A stretch of 64,000 nucleotides of DNA from Physcomitrium patens (Eukaryota > Streptophyta > Bryopsida > Funariales > Funariaceae): contig NC_037258.1 of assembly GCF_000002425.4 (NCBI RefSeq), positions 895,719 to 959,718 of the forward strand, in the 5' to 3' direction. A program made the position numbers and the translations under genes. Below the pieces are notes generated by a model that worked only from the letters and a program-made list of their open reading frames with translations, made no database searches and was not told where the DNA came from. Below are positions 37,330 through 50,759 of this stretch, one piece after another (the stretch's first letter is position 1; each line of letters begins with the position of its first letter).

Positions 37330-39650
37330 CTACAACCAAGTAGGTTTTGAACTTGTTCTCTTCATCTCGTCCAAGCACCTTGGATTCCTCATTTGACACT
37401 CCAGAATCAGTGATCCATCTCCCACTTCTACAAAAAGCTTGTTAGAATAAGTAGGCTCAGCTCTGTAATGTAGGCATCTGCTAGGATCCCTCCTTGCCCT
37501 CACAAAGTTTGCCATTGCAAGGAGAGCGAGTCTGTCCCTGCACTCCTAACTTCATCCCTGCATTGCTCGTCCTTGCTAGTGCTCTGTAAACTCTTCGAAA
37601 TCTAGCCATCACAACTGCTGCAGCCTCCTGATCGAATACGGCAGAGAAGGCTTGGATAAGGTCCGCATCACACCACCCTCATGCAATTGTGCAAACACGT
37701 GACCTCATATGACCACTTCCATGTTGATATTGAGTTATGACCTGAATTGAAAACGCTGTCCCTGATGGTATAGTTTAGATGAGCTCTCACAACTTCGAAA
37801 TAGAGAGCAACTGAAGTCTTGTTGGTCGACGTGCAAAGTTTCCACACACTTGTACCTCCAGTGCCAACCTCCGTATCATTATAGATGCTCCTGCATCAAC
37901 ATCATCACCATGAAAAATCGCCTGTCGGTGAACTTGAATTCAACACAAACCCACCCTGATTACTAAGACGCTCATATATCACCTTTGGCCCTACAAGGAT
38001 AAACCCAGCAGTTGGCTTTGATGCTTAAATTTGGCTTTAAGATCCCCAGAATATAATTTCAAATGTTAGTATTTAGTGAACAATTTGCTATCTTTGTGTA
38101 ATAGCATTATGACACGGGATTTTGGGGGAGAAACACATATCCAAATGATTACAGTAGCTATTGACTAGATCAGCAGAAGATATCCAGAAGAAAGGTTCAT
38201 GACGGAAAGGAAAGGCACCCTTCTTTTGCAAAGAACTGCAGGGCCCGGTTGTCCTACAAACTTTCACTTCTTTAGTTGTCATGACCTCAACAGATCCATT
38301 GAACGCAATCCTTTGGAAGACCGTCATCATCTCTGGCGAACAACCGTTGGAAGGACTTGAACTTCTGAACCCTTAACAGGCCATTGAGTAAACAGCTTGA
38401 TTGCAATCTATTGCAGGAGCGGCTATGCAACTCCATCAGCGTGCCAATATTGCAGCAGGATCTTTCGCTTATCAATCAACATTTTAAACCAGAACAAATT
38501 CTCAAGCTTGAATTGTTGAGCTGAGATAACAAAATTCGCAAAATGCATATACAGATCCTCTCGCCGAACATCATCCATAAGGGTAGTAATATTGACAAGA
38601 ACTTTGAAAAGCATGTCTTTGACTTGTTTTTTTATTCTCTTAGGAAATACCCTCTTTAATGAATTGAGGGTCCAATAAATATGAGAGACCATGAGCCTTA
38701 ACGCACACAAAATGAAATCTTCGATAAGCTGCTTTTGCTAGGTAAAGCAGCTTACTCGCAGTCAAAAATTCCTTCTTTTGACAACTGACCAAAATCCCTC
38801 GGCAGTTGATGGAAATCAAGAAGGATTTCAGAAACAAAAAAATGAACCACTTTGATACTTGACAATGCGCTAGTCAATTGATCAAAGGATTTTGATGTCC
38901 TTGAGAAGATGAGCTTTGAAATCCTTATCAGATTCTAGTTTGTTCAGCGTTTTGTGTTGCATTGTCGGTTACGAAGTCCCGTTCACATAGAAGCCATGCA
39001 AAATGGATTCAAAATCGAGAACTGTCTCCATGCACTTCTGTAATGATCCCCATCTAGTCGGCTTGGACTTTGAAAGTGCACAAAGGTTGAGAGGCTTCTG
39101 CAGCTAGGACACCCTAGTTTTCATGCAGTGGTGTGAATTAAAAAAATTCACGACTTCTTCAACATTGGAAGCAAACCGCTATAAATACTCAAACAGAAAC
39201 CCAAGAGGATAGGAAGGTTTTGTATCTCCAAGCTTCGTAGTCCCCGTCGCCGCAGAGATGTTTTTGACTAATAAATAGAGATCATACAATGTACAGCCTT
39301 GATAAAGGACGAGGGGAATTTAGCGGACAATATTTCCCATCTTTTCTTGTAATGCGGATATGTTGTTGATCAGCATGCCGACAAATTTCAGACTGCACTT
39401 CTTCAAGACCCGTTTGGTATTCCTCGCAATCCATTCCAGAATGTGTCCTCGTCTTATTGACACAAACTCAAACTCTAGGAAGAGACTCATTTGCATTGGA
39501 ATTGTGGCCAAATAGTTAACAATCAGCTCATTGTGGATATCAGACCACGCATTAGAAACAAGGTCGACTATAGGAATGCAAGAATTGATTGCACTTACTT
39601 TTGATATTGTAATATTGATCAAGAAGCACAGTACTGATTATCTTACAATT
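37330..39650 (-). pseudogene. Decayed hAT-like transposase gene (DUF659 family)
   Basis: Minus-strand translations in alternating frames follow a hAT/DUF659 transposase. LVSNAWSDIHNELIVNYLAT (about 39,505-39,565) matches the family pattern L-S-D-G-W-S...IVN. Then come a FVGMLINN segment (about 39,350-39,380; normally VVTDNA), LYLLVKNI (about 39,260-39,285; normally LNLLLKDI) and KPTRWGSLQKCMETVLDF (about 39,015-39,070). The last is the conserved PTRWGS region before the RNase H-like half. Weaker similarity continues toward 38.1 kb. The zinc-finger N-terminus and the C-terminal dimerisation domain were not seen. The frame changes repeatedly and stops are frequent, so it is broken. The more balanced composition stands out from the AT-rich flanks. 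I found no terminal inverted repeats. Confidence 0.7.
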
Positions 39651-39779
39651 AAAAAGAGAGTCATTGTTTGGTTGGAGCACTTTGAGCACTTTGCAAATGG
39701 TATTAGCTTACTAGCCTTATGGTTCTTCTTGCAAACTTTACTTGCTACCAAACTTTGTTATACATGTAGTATCTAATTT

Positions 39780-42700
39780 CACCGTTGTATTGAATGTAAC
39801 ATTAAAATAATATAATATAAATTAAATATAGCCAATCTTGCGAGATTAAGCACTTCATTGAATTTGGTGGTATAATATATGTTGTTGCAACTTACAAGGC
39901 TTGTAAGGGTGATAAGCTTTGTTATGTTGCATGTAGGTCATCCAAGGGTAGTTCAAAAATTAATATCTTGATATCCTCATGATGGAAAGTTATGCAAACC
40001 TTGCCTTATTGGCTGCAACAAGATCAATATCGATTAAACCTTATTTTGCAAAAATTCTAATGTCCAAGTTTGTTGGTTAAATCTAATTAAACTTTAAGTT
40101 AAAAGTCTCATCCATATCACCTTTGTACACAACCCTTGTTACTTAGTTATTATCTTTAATTGGTATCCAACATAGAGTTTGAAATGAGCATTAATATAAA
40201 AATTTAATATTCCTTATAATAACTTATAAATTTTATCGATAATATTATAATTACAATATAATTTGTATATTTTTATACGTAAAAATCTCTATTTTAGTAT
40301 TTTTAAAATTTTATGATTGAGTTTGCATCATTTAAAGAAGATCTCATTTTTATTGAAGTTTTAAATTTTGTTTAGCAAATAACTTGAAAGAACATTGCAT
40401 AGTTAAATTACTAGAATTTATATAATAAAATTAATGCAAGAAAAAATTAATAAATAAATAAAAATTATTGATAATTATTTAGTCAAAAATATAAATTTAA
40501 TTTTTATATTTAATTTTTTAAAATTGATAAAAATAAATAATAAAATGGCCCAATTTGATTATATGATTAGTTTTTATTCAAATCTAACAAGACGTTTAAA
40601 GATTTTCTATTGAGTTCTACTTGACATTTATATAATATTTTATTATATTTTATTTCACATATTAGTCTATTTAAAAATTAATTATAAAAAATTATTTATG
40701 TAACTTAGATTGTTATTGTAAATGAGCTTCAAAGTTTTAATAAGATATTAAAGTTGTAAGTTTAAAAAATGTACTTAAATAATAAAATATATTCAAATTG
40801 ATAATTTTCTAAGTACAATTTAAAAGCTTAAAATTATTTTTCTAAAAGAGTTTAATTTCTTTGTATTTTTACATATATTTTTAATCTTATAATTTTAAAA
40901 TTAACCACAAATTATTAGCCATAAAGGCATATAAAGATAAATATTTAATAAATTAATATATTTTATTAATATAATATCAACATCATGATATGAAAAAGCT
41001 TAATAGACAAATCTTTATTTTTTTTTCTCTTTTCAAAGAATTGCATGTTTATCTTAATACAAATGAAATATAAAAATTAAAATAAATACAATTAAAGAAT
41101 AGAGAATAAGAATTTATATTTAAAAAAATATTCAATACTTAAAACATATCAAATAGCTTTGTTAAAATTACCATTAGAAATAAAAAGCCATAATATTTTT
41201 CTAAAACATATTGCTCCACATTAATGACCTTGCAATGGATCTTGCTTGGTTGTCATAAAGTTTATGAATTCTATTATCAAGGCACGTCTACTAATAAGAA
41301 AAAATTAAAGACAAATAGGTGTAATTTATTTAAATAAAAAAGTAAAAAATAAATATATCATTTTTATAATTATCAAAAATAAGATTTAATTTTAAAACTC
41401 TTTTGGAATGATTATAAACTAATTTTAAGATTAATCATCATATAACATATATAAATCATTACACCAAACTATTCATTAGTGACTAATTATATTTTATTAT
41501 ATCTTGATGCATTTCTAATAATCTAATTGATTTTATAACTTTCATTAGATAAGTATTGAATAACATGATAATTTCCTTAAATAATTAGATATTTTAAAAA
41601 TAAATATATTTTAATGATAAATATATGTATAAATTATATTTATAGTAATATTTTTAATTTTTAATGAAAGTTATAAAATTTAGGATATTGTTGATACCAC
41701 CACAATTTTTGCTACTTCCACCACAATCTACAATCTGCTACATGTCATCATAGTTTTTTCTATTGTTACCACAACCCACTACTTAATTGACATATTTCTT
41801 TAGGCTTTTTTATTCCTTTAAAAAAATTATATGAATATTTTTAATATATATTTTTTAATTATGCAAAAGGTAAATTTAATTTTACTAAAAAATTACTAAA
41901 ATATTTTAAAGAATAAATTGTGGTAATAATAGCAAAACATTTGGTGGCATTAACAACATCCAAAATTTAATATTTGTGTAAAAAACTTGTATTGTTATTT
42001 TATACCAATTTTTTAAATTATTTTGATATTTTAAAAAAATGAATAAATTTATGAGACTTTTATAAAATCACTGGTGCTTTAAATTATACTACCTGCACGT
42101 TTTATGCCATATGTTTATTCTAAAAACATTTATACTTTATAACAAAAAGCTTAAGTTTGATGATACAAATTTCCACTAATTTATAACAAATAATACAAGA
42201 TGCACTCTGTTTGCTATAGTTGAAATGAAGCCCATTTTCTGTTTGTAATAGCAATGTGTTTTATTATAATTTATTTACTATTAAAAATTGTAAAGAATAT
42301 TAATAAGACCAATATTATGCCCAAAAGATTGAAAGATAGGTGGGATCTCTAATATTTGTAACATCTTGGTGGAAAAAGATATCGTTAATATTAACTTTCA
42401 AAAAAGTTGTAACAAATAAATATTTGTGTGCCTGAATTTAAAACCTCACAATTGATCAATTGGACATTATTGAGGGAAAAGGAGAGAGTCGACCTTCAAT
42501 ACAAGTGTCTAATCCAAATTACAATTTGTAGAGAAGATGAGTTCCTCAACCACAATTGCATCTTGTGCTCAGTGGTTGATAGTAATTAGAGCTTTGTGGT
42601 TCCAAATGCTGGAAACAAAACCAGAAACCTTCAATGCTCAAGAAAAATAAGAAGGATGACGCCCACTTCTGCTGTGCTTTGAAAGTTTTACACAGCACCA

Positions 42701-42893
42701 AAGCAATCAACATTTCTAACAAGATTGAACAGCGGTAGCGCATGACCGGAAATTGCACAAACTAAACACTGAAACTGGAGAGAAACACCATTGTTTGGTC
42801 GGTGTGGGTCAATTAATACACATTACAGATTCTCAGGCAAATTACAAAAGTGCACTGCACTTTACAAAAGAAGAAGACTGCGCATGAGGTATG
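39780..42893. other. AT-rich gene desert
   Basis: Extremely AT-rich between the hAT-like fossil and the O-fucosyltransferase gene. No coding, RNA or repeat feature can be supported. The last 400 bp or so, where composition recovers, probably contain the 3' UTR of the downstream minus-strand gene. Confidence 0.6.
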
Positions 42894-45800
42894 CTAGTGT
42901 CTTTGCCATGAATTGTGGCCATCCCTCCATTGAGGATCATGGCTCAAAAGCTGCCTATCCGTGTTGAAGTTTTTGGGCTTTATGTTGATTGGATCAGTCT
43001 CCGAACACAAACAATCTGGAAGAGGATTTGTGTAGAAGGCCTCTTCCGTCCTAAACCGGTCCCTTCCTTTTGTACCTGTGATGGGACCTTTCCTTTTCCG
43101 TGGCGCTCCTTGCCTGCAAAGACGGGAAAAAATCAATGAAGCAGTGATATGTGCTGTAATTGGTGCCAATAATTGTACCATGCGAATCAGCCACCAAAAA
43201 TAAAGTCAGACAAGAAAGGGACTGAGGTTTACACGATGATAGATGTCAGTGATCTAATGTGAATCCAATCCCTTGCCTCCAAAGCCAAAGGTACTTTGGA
43301 ACAAACACAGCACTTGTACGCCTAAATTCTGGCTTCAACATCGTATATGAAAACAAGAGATGAACCGGAGCAAATGTCAACATGACATTTGCAGAATCGA
43401 GTCATCGTACCTCCGCTTGTGAATGTTTGCGATCGTCTCCGCAAGCTCTGGGCCTTCAGTGAGCTCTCCTCTGTCTAGCTTGTCAAAGAGTGCTACAAGT
43501 TCTTTCCTGCAAAACCCGAAGCAAACCTCTTCAATACTGTCGCTTGAAACAGAACATGTCCTTCCATAAGACGGAGATGCTGGGTTAGTTGCAAAAGCAT
43601 GCTGAAGTTCTCGAGAGGTTTAATTGCACGAAACAATCCACATCGCTCAACAAATTAGGTTTTCCACACATGCAAACCTGTCTGGGGTTATGGTCTTGCG
43701 GTGCCCAAGGTACCGCCGATGTCCTTCCACAGCTCTGGCCATGTTCCCTGAGTAGGAAGGCACGAACACGTTGCTTTCCACAGAAACAATGTAGTCCAAT
43801 GCTGCCAGTTGAGAGGAGTGATTGACGAATGGTGCAAGCTCCTCTGGCGTGGCTACGGTCTCCTGTATGCACGTACATTCCATGCCATGAGCAATTTGAA
43901 TAGCCAGTTCCAATCAGAGCTATCAGGTGAATTGAACTCCAGCCAATGACCCACGCTTAAACTACATGGTAATAAATGCAAGGCCTGTAATGAATGTAAG
44001 AGTAAAAGAAATTCTTCTCCTAAACGAGAATAATACGTGCAAAGGTACTCAGAAGAGTGCAACTGTGCCGGCATTGGCAACTGGAGTTACAAACCAAGGA
44101 CTGGCACTTTGCAACACACGAAATTCACTCCACTGCCGTGCAAATCCTCAGGTCCAAAACCCATCATCTAGATCCTACTTTCACACTCCTGTTCAAAACC
44201 TGAACTCTTGAATAATTACTGAGCGGGCTGACCTTTCGCAAAACATTTGGAAACCGAGAAAGCAGGCTTTTCATGCGTTCATCACCACCATAAATCTCGC
44301 CAGCAGCAATGTAAATTGGTGTAGTCTCCGGGTAGCCCAAGGCCTTCAAGAAAATCCCGACCTCTTTTGGTGTCAGCGGGCAATACCCTTTTACCCTTTG
44401 GTCGGTAGAGTTGATGTCCTTAACCTTCCAATGGGCGGTAGTATGTCTGAAACCATTTCATACACATTAAACGTGTGCAACACCTGATGGTCTCCGCGTA
44501 ACGGTTGGCTTTGTTTTCAAGCATTGGTGATTTGAGTATTCGGAAATCGTAAGATGCGAATCTTTATGCCCAACAGATACGAACCAAGTTGCAACTTTCG
44601 CCATCTACGGTACACGGCACAATTTACCCATCGCAGGCGTCTCCAACTTCTGCACGAAACCATCACAAAATGAACAAAATAATAGGGTTTAAATCTGCTT
44701 GCCTTATAGTAGTCAATTCGTCAGCTTCTTTGTGTGTTAGACCATGTGTGCAGCCGCTGAAGGCTAACATATCCTTCTCATACCGAAGATGCAAAGCAAT
44801 GTAGGGTCCATTTGTTCTCAATCTCTCTACAAGTTTCTGCGAAGACAATAAAACGCATGTTCAGGATGAAACTTTGGGGGGGGGGGGGGGGTTACTGTGC
44901 CAAACTCGCGAAAACTTGCAGCAAGAAATAACGTGCCAGAGACTGCACGACGATAGATGTGATAGGTACGCTACAACTAAATCGTCCAATCCAATAACAA
45001 ACAATTCAATGCTACCACAGCAGTTAACTTGCACCTTCCCAAACTCATCAATCGCACGTGAGAATCGGAGGGCATCATAATGAACACGGCATCGCAGCTT
45101 CTGTATGTCCGCAGGCAAGTCATTATTTGCCAAGCGTGAATCAGATTTAGAAGCGCGAATGACCTGCACAGTTCAATCACGTCAAATCTCAGGACTTCGA
45201 GATCTAGATCATCTATGTTGAGTTCAACATATCCTAAAGTTCTGTGGTCGCAACAGTGTAACACAGAGAACACGATCAAGTAGTTACATTGACCACAAAC
45301 ATGACAACGATTGAACACACATCGCGGCAACGACGCGCGGATGAAATGAAATTGAACGAAGCAAAGCGCTTTGTGTGAAAAGCTTGAACGGTGCGTCACA
45401 CAACAAACCGCAACACGGTAAAGTCCAACATGATATCCTGTCGTTTCGCGAACTGCGAAGACAAGATAACTATCAGTGACTTACTTTGTAGTCCCGCCAA
45501 ACAGGAGCAATGGCATCCACATAGTACTTTACGTTGGACCAGCTTTGAAACTGTTTCGCGGCTTTAGGTGCTAATAAATATTCTTGAGGAAGTGATTTCA
45601 CCACATGAACGTCGCCTCTTAAGGCCGCTATAAAATGATCCGCATCAAATATATCCGAGAAGTTGCTGCGCAGTCGTTAGGACACACCGGTTAGGCCCAA
45701 AAGAAAGAATATTGCCATAAGACCGCTGTGATTACGTGCAGAACTTCGATGAGGAAAACTTGCACTGCCGCTAACACAAGTTACAACCGAACCACATTTG

Positions 45801-48096
45801 CAACTCAGATTACTAGTCCCAGCACCTACTTCTGGCCATGACTTGGCTCTTACAGGAGCCCTGCGCAAATTAAATGCCATCTTCAAGCACTATGCAGTAC
45901 ACCATCCTTTGCGTATACACTTGAGCACTCGTTACCGTCGACGGACTGTTTGCTTTAGACGCACACAGCGAACCTTACAATGGTTCAATTGCTCTCACCT
46001 AGAATCCTGCCAAAATGATCGCTTGTCAAGCTCCGGAACAACCAACGTAGCATTCAGTATGCGTGCAACCGCCACCATATCACAAATCTGCCACAATTGA
46101 AGGTCGTGTCACAAGCAATTTGGCACACACCCTTACATCCTCGGCTTGCACAAAACGAGAACATTTCACTGCCAGGTATACTAGGAAGAGTAAATCCTGA
46201 AGACCAGAGTTCAACTTTCAGTTGAACAGAGACGAAGCGAATACAAGTCAAACAGGACCAAACACACTATATCCTGTGGCATCCTGTGGCTCCTAAACAT
46301 AGACGACCAGTGACTGGCTACACAGGCTACATAATCACAATCACAGTCATCAATCTGCGCAAACATCGTACTTGATGCCCTGAGCGTAGCATGTGCATGC
46401 AGGAGGAAAATGATTTCAACCTCAAAGACAAAATACCACAATTCACCATTGAATGCAACGGCAATACATCGACATGACACAATTTCAGTTTAAAAACATA
46501 CCCCTGCTCGCATCTGATTTAAACCGCCATTGCTTTGAACCAGAAGATACCCTCTGGATATACCTGGACCTGATTTTCAGATTCAAGAAACCAACACAAG
46601 AAGTGAAATGGCGTTCTTATAAGCTCTACACTTGGGAGAACTCTAAGCAACGTCTTCAAGACAAAACTACAATTCAAATCCATAAAACTCTGAGCAAAGT
46701 TCACATCATTTCAACAACAAGCTGAAACTGCGAAAAGACAAGTCATTCACCTGAGTAAGACTCGCTAGGCTCAACGCAAGGATGGAATCCTCGGTTAGGA
46801 GGAGGCTTCCAAAGTTTCTTGAACTCCACCGACTGTATCAAGGTTACCGTATGTCATCAACCGACATCAAATGCCTCAGAAGCAACAAATTTTCCAAGAC
46901 AGCACTCTTCCCTGCTCATTTGTTCCCCGTGGCATTACAAGAAAACTAATTCTTAATTTTGACAATTTGTGATGGAAGGACGACCTAAGCGGTGACATCG
47001 GTTTGCGTCACCGTGTCTCATCCAGAAGAGTTATTTCTAGCATGACGGGCCATGAAATATGATCATCCCAAGGTTATGCAACGATTCGGTACAAAAACGT
47101 CGGAAAACGCATGCAAACCCCTTCCCCACAAGAAATGTTCGTAACAGCTTTAGGGATATTAACTATCAAGACTCTTAGTCACGCTTCATGCTGTGGACTC
47201 AAGAATTTCAGATGATCCTAATCCTCGGATGAGCACTAACATGCTGTTGACAGGAGATGCGAATAAGATCTCACCTCTACGTCCGTACTCGGCAATTGGG
47301 ACAAGCGAAGGGACCTGAATTCTTGCTTCAAACTCAGTTCATCGGTTCTAGGTTGTATTCCATGATCACCTGGCTGGAATTCCCAACACCATCCAAAACA
47401 AACGTCATTTCAAGTCAACATATGCCAATTTCAGCGGTGAGAGCTTCTCCACTAAATCGGCGCTCGCTATACGCAGCACTGCTAGGTCAGACAGCTACTA
47501 TCTTATCCACCATTGCACAATGCCGAAAGTTAGAGGATCGCACTACAATCCTCTTCGACGTCTCACCGTCAGTGCATCTGCTGCACTACCATCTAGTACA
47601 ATGCAGTCACACAACAGACCACAGCATTGACGATTTCCTCAGAGCTTAATTGAGGGTGACTTATTTCAAGAGACTTGAACTTCTCGTGCTCTTGCAAGAA
47701 CGCGCTGCATTGTGCAGCCGAAGTGGGAACCAAAAATCTGGAACCAACTACGCAAATAAACATGGCCCTCGTTTGGTTGATTTCGGATACTGGATTGGGA
47801 GCTCCGAGAAATACCTGAGAAAGCATGTAAGGCTGCATGGTGCTTCTTTGAGACCGCAACATGGAGAGCATTTCCGGAAAGAAAACTGTTGAAAACAGCG
47901 CTCCTAGAACAACACTCGTGTATCCAAGCATCCAAAAGTATCCAATTAGACTAGCTCCAGATCGGACTCTTAGCCGTCGTCCAAGACTTGAAGTCTGCGG
48001 CGATGCGTGCCGATGCATAATGCTCCTCTCTGAAAGCGACCCAAACCTCCTTAGCTTACCCATTTTCCTTCCACAACTAACTTCTCTCCAAAGCAT
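42894..48096 (-). CDS. Plant O-fucosyltransferase-family protein, 11 coding exons
   Basis: A Golgi-type glycosyltransferase of the plant O-FucT family (PF10250); donor and acceptor are unknown. Exons in minus-strand order: 48096-47815, 46832-46751, 46569-46502 (or 46563-46502), 46087-45999, 45665-45485, 45163-45035, 44836-44703, 44446-44233, 43862-43678, 43506-43411, 43113-42894. All phases fit and give 559 residues. Residues about 50-73 form a type II signal anchor after a basic N-terminus. Family motifs follow in order: [32 protein letters not shown] (to about 142), [53 protein letters not shown] (about 293-310), [26 protein letters not shown] (about 420-435) and the tail [11 protein letters not shown]. 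Intron 7 uses a GC donor. The start could instead be the Met at 48,063. It looks intact. Confidence 0.93.
44697..44702 (-). other. GC-AG intron donor in the O-fucosyltransferase gene
   Basis: After exon 44836-44703 the strand reads AG|GCAAGC. Only this GC donor keeps the phase: split codon AG|A, giving [13 protein letters not shown] across the junction, as in the family. No GT donor nearby works. Confidence 0.75.
44876..44891. repeat. G16 homopolymer in an intron
   Basis: About 16 consecutive G on the plus strand, in intron 6 of the O-fucosyltransferase gene. Confidence 0.85.
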
Positions 48097-50011
48097 GAAG
48101 TCTCGTTCCAACGAAATAGTAGGATCCTCATAACCATCGGTTGCATTGACATGCCAATACGAAAACCCATACTAATTAAACGTGACAACCACCATGAGTT
48201 CCAGCCACAATGCTGTGCACCTCTCACTAGTTGGAACCCCCAGGCCTGGCACTCAATTAAACCAACTCAGACTTCACCAGTCATTGGAATGCGAGATTCA
48301 GATTTATTGTTACAACCTTCCACAGCAATTCACTCTCTCAACACACAGGAAACAGCTAGAAGCAGAATTGATTACTTATGCTCTTGAGAAGGAATCTCAT
48401 GACTATCAAGCCAGCGTCTTTCTGAGCCTCTCTCACGTCCAAAAACATTTCTTTCATGTCTAAAAGGCTGCTTAAAGTCCTGGAGTTGGAAAACGAGGTT
48501 TAAAGGTGAGAAAAGATCCACGCCATGAAGCAGTTGATGGTTGTACACAAATGAAACACTCGGCGTTACCACAATTGAAGTTAAGCTCATCGTAACCTGA
48601 TGCCTCTAACCACAGCACTCGAAACCCTGTCGCCTCACAAGAATCGTCTCCTCACAGTAGCTTGCACTCCGTTATGCAAGCTTGGACAGCACAGTCATAT
48701 CCAAGCATTCAACATCACGACAAGGCCCACATGTTCGTAATCGCCTGAATAAAAACGTACCTTTTTAATAGGAATGACAATTAATACAAGACCCGTGCGG
48801 AGAACAAGCTTCACAGGTCATGGAGAGGCTACTCCAAAGTTCCAAAGAAGTGGCAAGGTATCTCAATAAATTAAATTTCTAGATCTGTATCACATTATGG
48901 TTGACGCCACAAGCCAGCGAAGAAGACATCCTGACAGTACAATGCGCTGCCCGCACCGCAATAACAGCGACGAAACCTCCATCAATGACCCGCGAAACTA
49001 GGTCACCCGATCCCACACCATCAGGATACTATTCAACTCCAGGTTAACGACCTTGCCTTTTCCGACTGTGGTCCCACGTGGAGCTGCCCCTGAAGCATCA
49101 TGAAACGTAACTAGAGTCAAGGTCTGTCTACTGCCCCGAAACACGTCTTCTCTGAAATCGCAGACACAAATGCATTCCATCAAGAATTTGAAGTGCTACA
49201 TCACAGCTACTCCTCTCCCACGTATATAAACATGGATAATTTTGAGCAACCACTCTCAATCTTCGATTTCTAACAATCCCAAAACTCTAAAATTCCAAAG
49301 AAGGGCATTTGTTTATAAAGAACATTCACAAATTGATAATATCGAGCCCCTACTCTGCTCTCCTGTACTTTCTTCGCTCTAGAAATCAATGTAGCTCTAA
49401 ACTCTATTCCCCTTTAACATGGAGAGTGCACTCTTGATTGAGCCCATCTTTCAATCAGCGAACTTCGCACGACAACTGGGGTCGAAACTATGAGGGTTTG
49501 CACAAACGGAAGCCTTATCGTATCTGGTCAAGCTTCTACAATCACCCCTACACCACCTTCAAATCTCAGTAAACAAATAACCCCCCCCCCTAGAAACGTG
49601 ATGAGCGCAGAGATGTGATTCTGCCACTCGCACAGACACCGAATTTGAACTCTAAATCCTCGTCTGTGATTTTCAAATTGACCCAAACTTAACCCAAGCT
49701 ACCTTCCTTTCTTTTCCACACTCTGAAGCACCTCTTACATCCGCATTCAGGGCACAAGGATATCCAGGTACGATAATTAGTCTCCAACCCTACAACACCA
49801 CAAACACAACGTGGGGAATATCTTGAACTTCGCAACGACAGCATGTTTGAAAATAAAATAAAATCACGACCTTCTAAGCAAAGCGAATCCCGGTTCTCAG
49901 TTTACCAGGCACGCCACTACCGATCGCCTACCCCAGATTTTCAGCAATCAACACAGACAATGAAAATTATCAATATTCAATCCAAAGCAATGGCAGTGCC
50001 CTCCGAGAGAG

Positions 50012-50056
<45 letters not shown>

Positions 50057-50700
50057 CAAACTCACGCACGCTCAGTAAAGCCCGCGAAAAACGACCCAAC
50101 ATCCAAATATACACCACCCCTCAGTGGGATCACCGAAACCTCCGACGTCGTCAACATCGACGCTGTACCTCAGTCACTCCAGACAATGGCAAACTCGGGG
50201 CACAGCAGTAGCAGACAAAACAGCTGCGAACAAACAAAAGGTTTCCTCCCCGTGACCAAACCCACTTCAGGAACAACCCGCAACAAGAACAGCCAAGTGA
50301 ACGGCACGAACTGTTCACCTACGTCATGCCCTCTTCTGCAGGCGCCTACCGCAGCACACCTCCCCGCGATCACCGAATTCGCTGTAGCCTTGGAATTGGA
50401 TCAACAAAAGCCAGCTTCTCTCAGGGGCGAATTTCGCGCGCTATGCTTTCATTCCGACGGAAAACGACGAGTCCGTCCGCAGATCTGGCAAACGTCCTAA
50501 TTCAAGTGTAGTGCAGCCGATCCGGATGCAGTCGTTGATGCGGGTGAGGGAATCATGGATTTTGCAGAAAGGTCCCTCGCAAATGCCCCTGCGAGCAACG
50601 CGCCCTTGATTTAGGGCTCACTGCCACGGTTCTCTCCCCACGAATCCCACTTTCATCGTATGGATGACTTACAGTCTTCAAACATTCATCCGACATTATA
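48097..50700 (-). promoter_or_regulatory. Leader and promoter region of the O-fucosyltransferase gene
   Basis: About 2.6 kb of gene-like composition precedes the ATG. It probably contains a long 5' UTR, perhaps with introns, and the promoter. An A31 run followed by (CA)n lies at 50,012-50,057, and a C10 run lies near 49,580. The plus-strand ATG frame at 50,186-50,500 (104 residues) has no recognisable domain and I do not call it. The transcription start is unknown. Confidence 0.4.
50012..50057. repeat. A31 run followed by (CA)n
   Basis: About 31 A followed by about eight CA/AC units on the plus strand. It could be a microsatellite or the tail of a very old retroposed sequence. No body of such an element was recognised. 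Confidence 0.85.
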
Positions 50701-50759
50701 ACGCACGGCCACGAGAAGGGCCAATCCGTCAAACACTGGCTTCCAAAAGCAGTTTACCC

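Noticed and set aside
50186-50500. 104-codon plus-strand ATG frame upstream of the O-fucosyltransferase gene
   Set aside because: Polar, no domain, no splice or family support; more likely leader or promoter DNA of the minus-strand gene.
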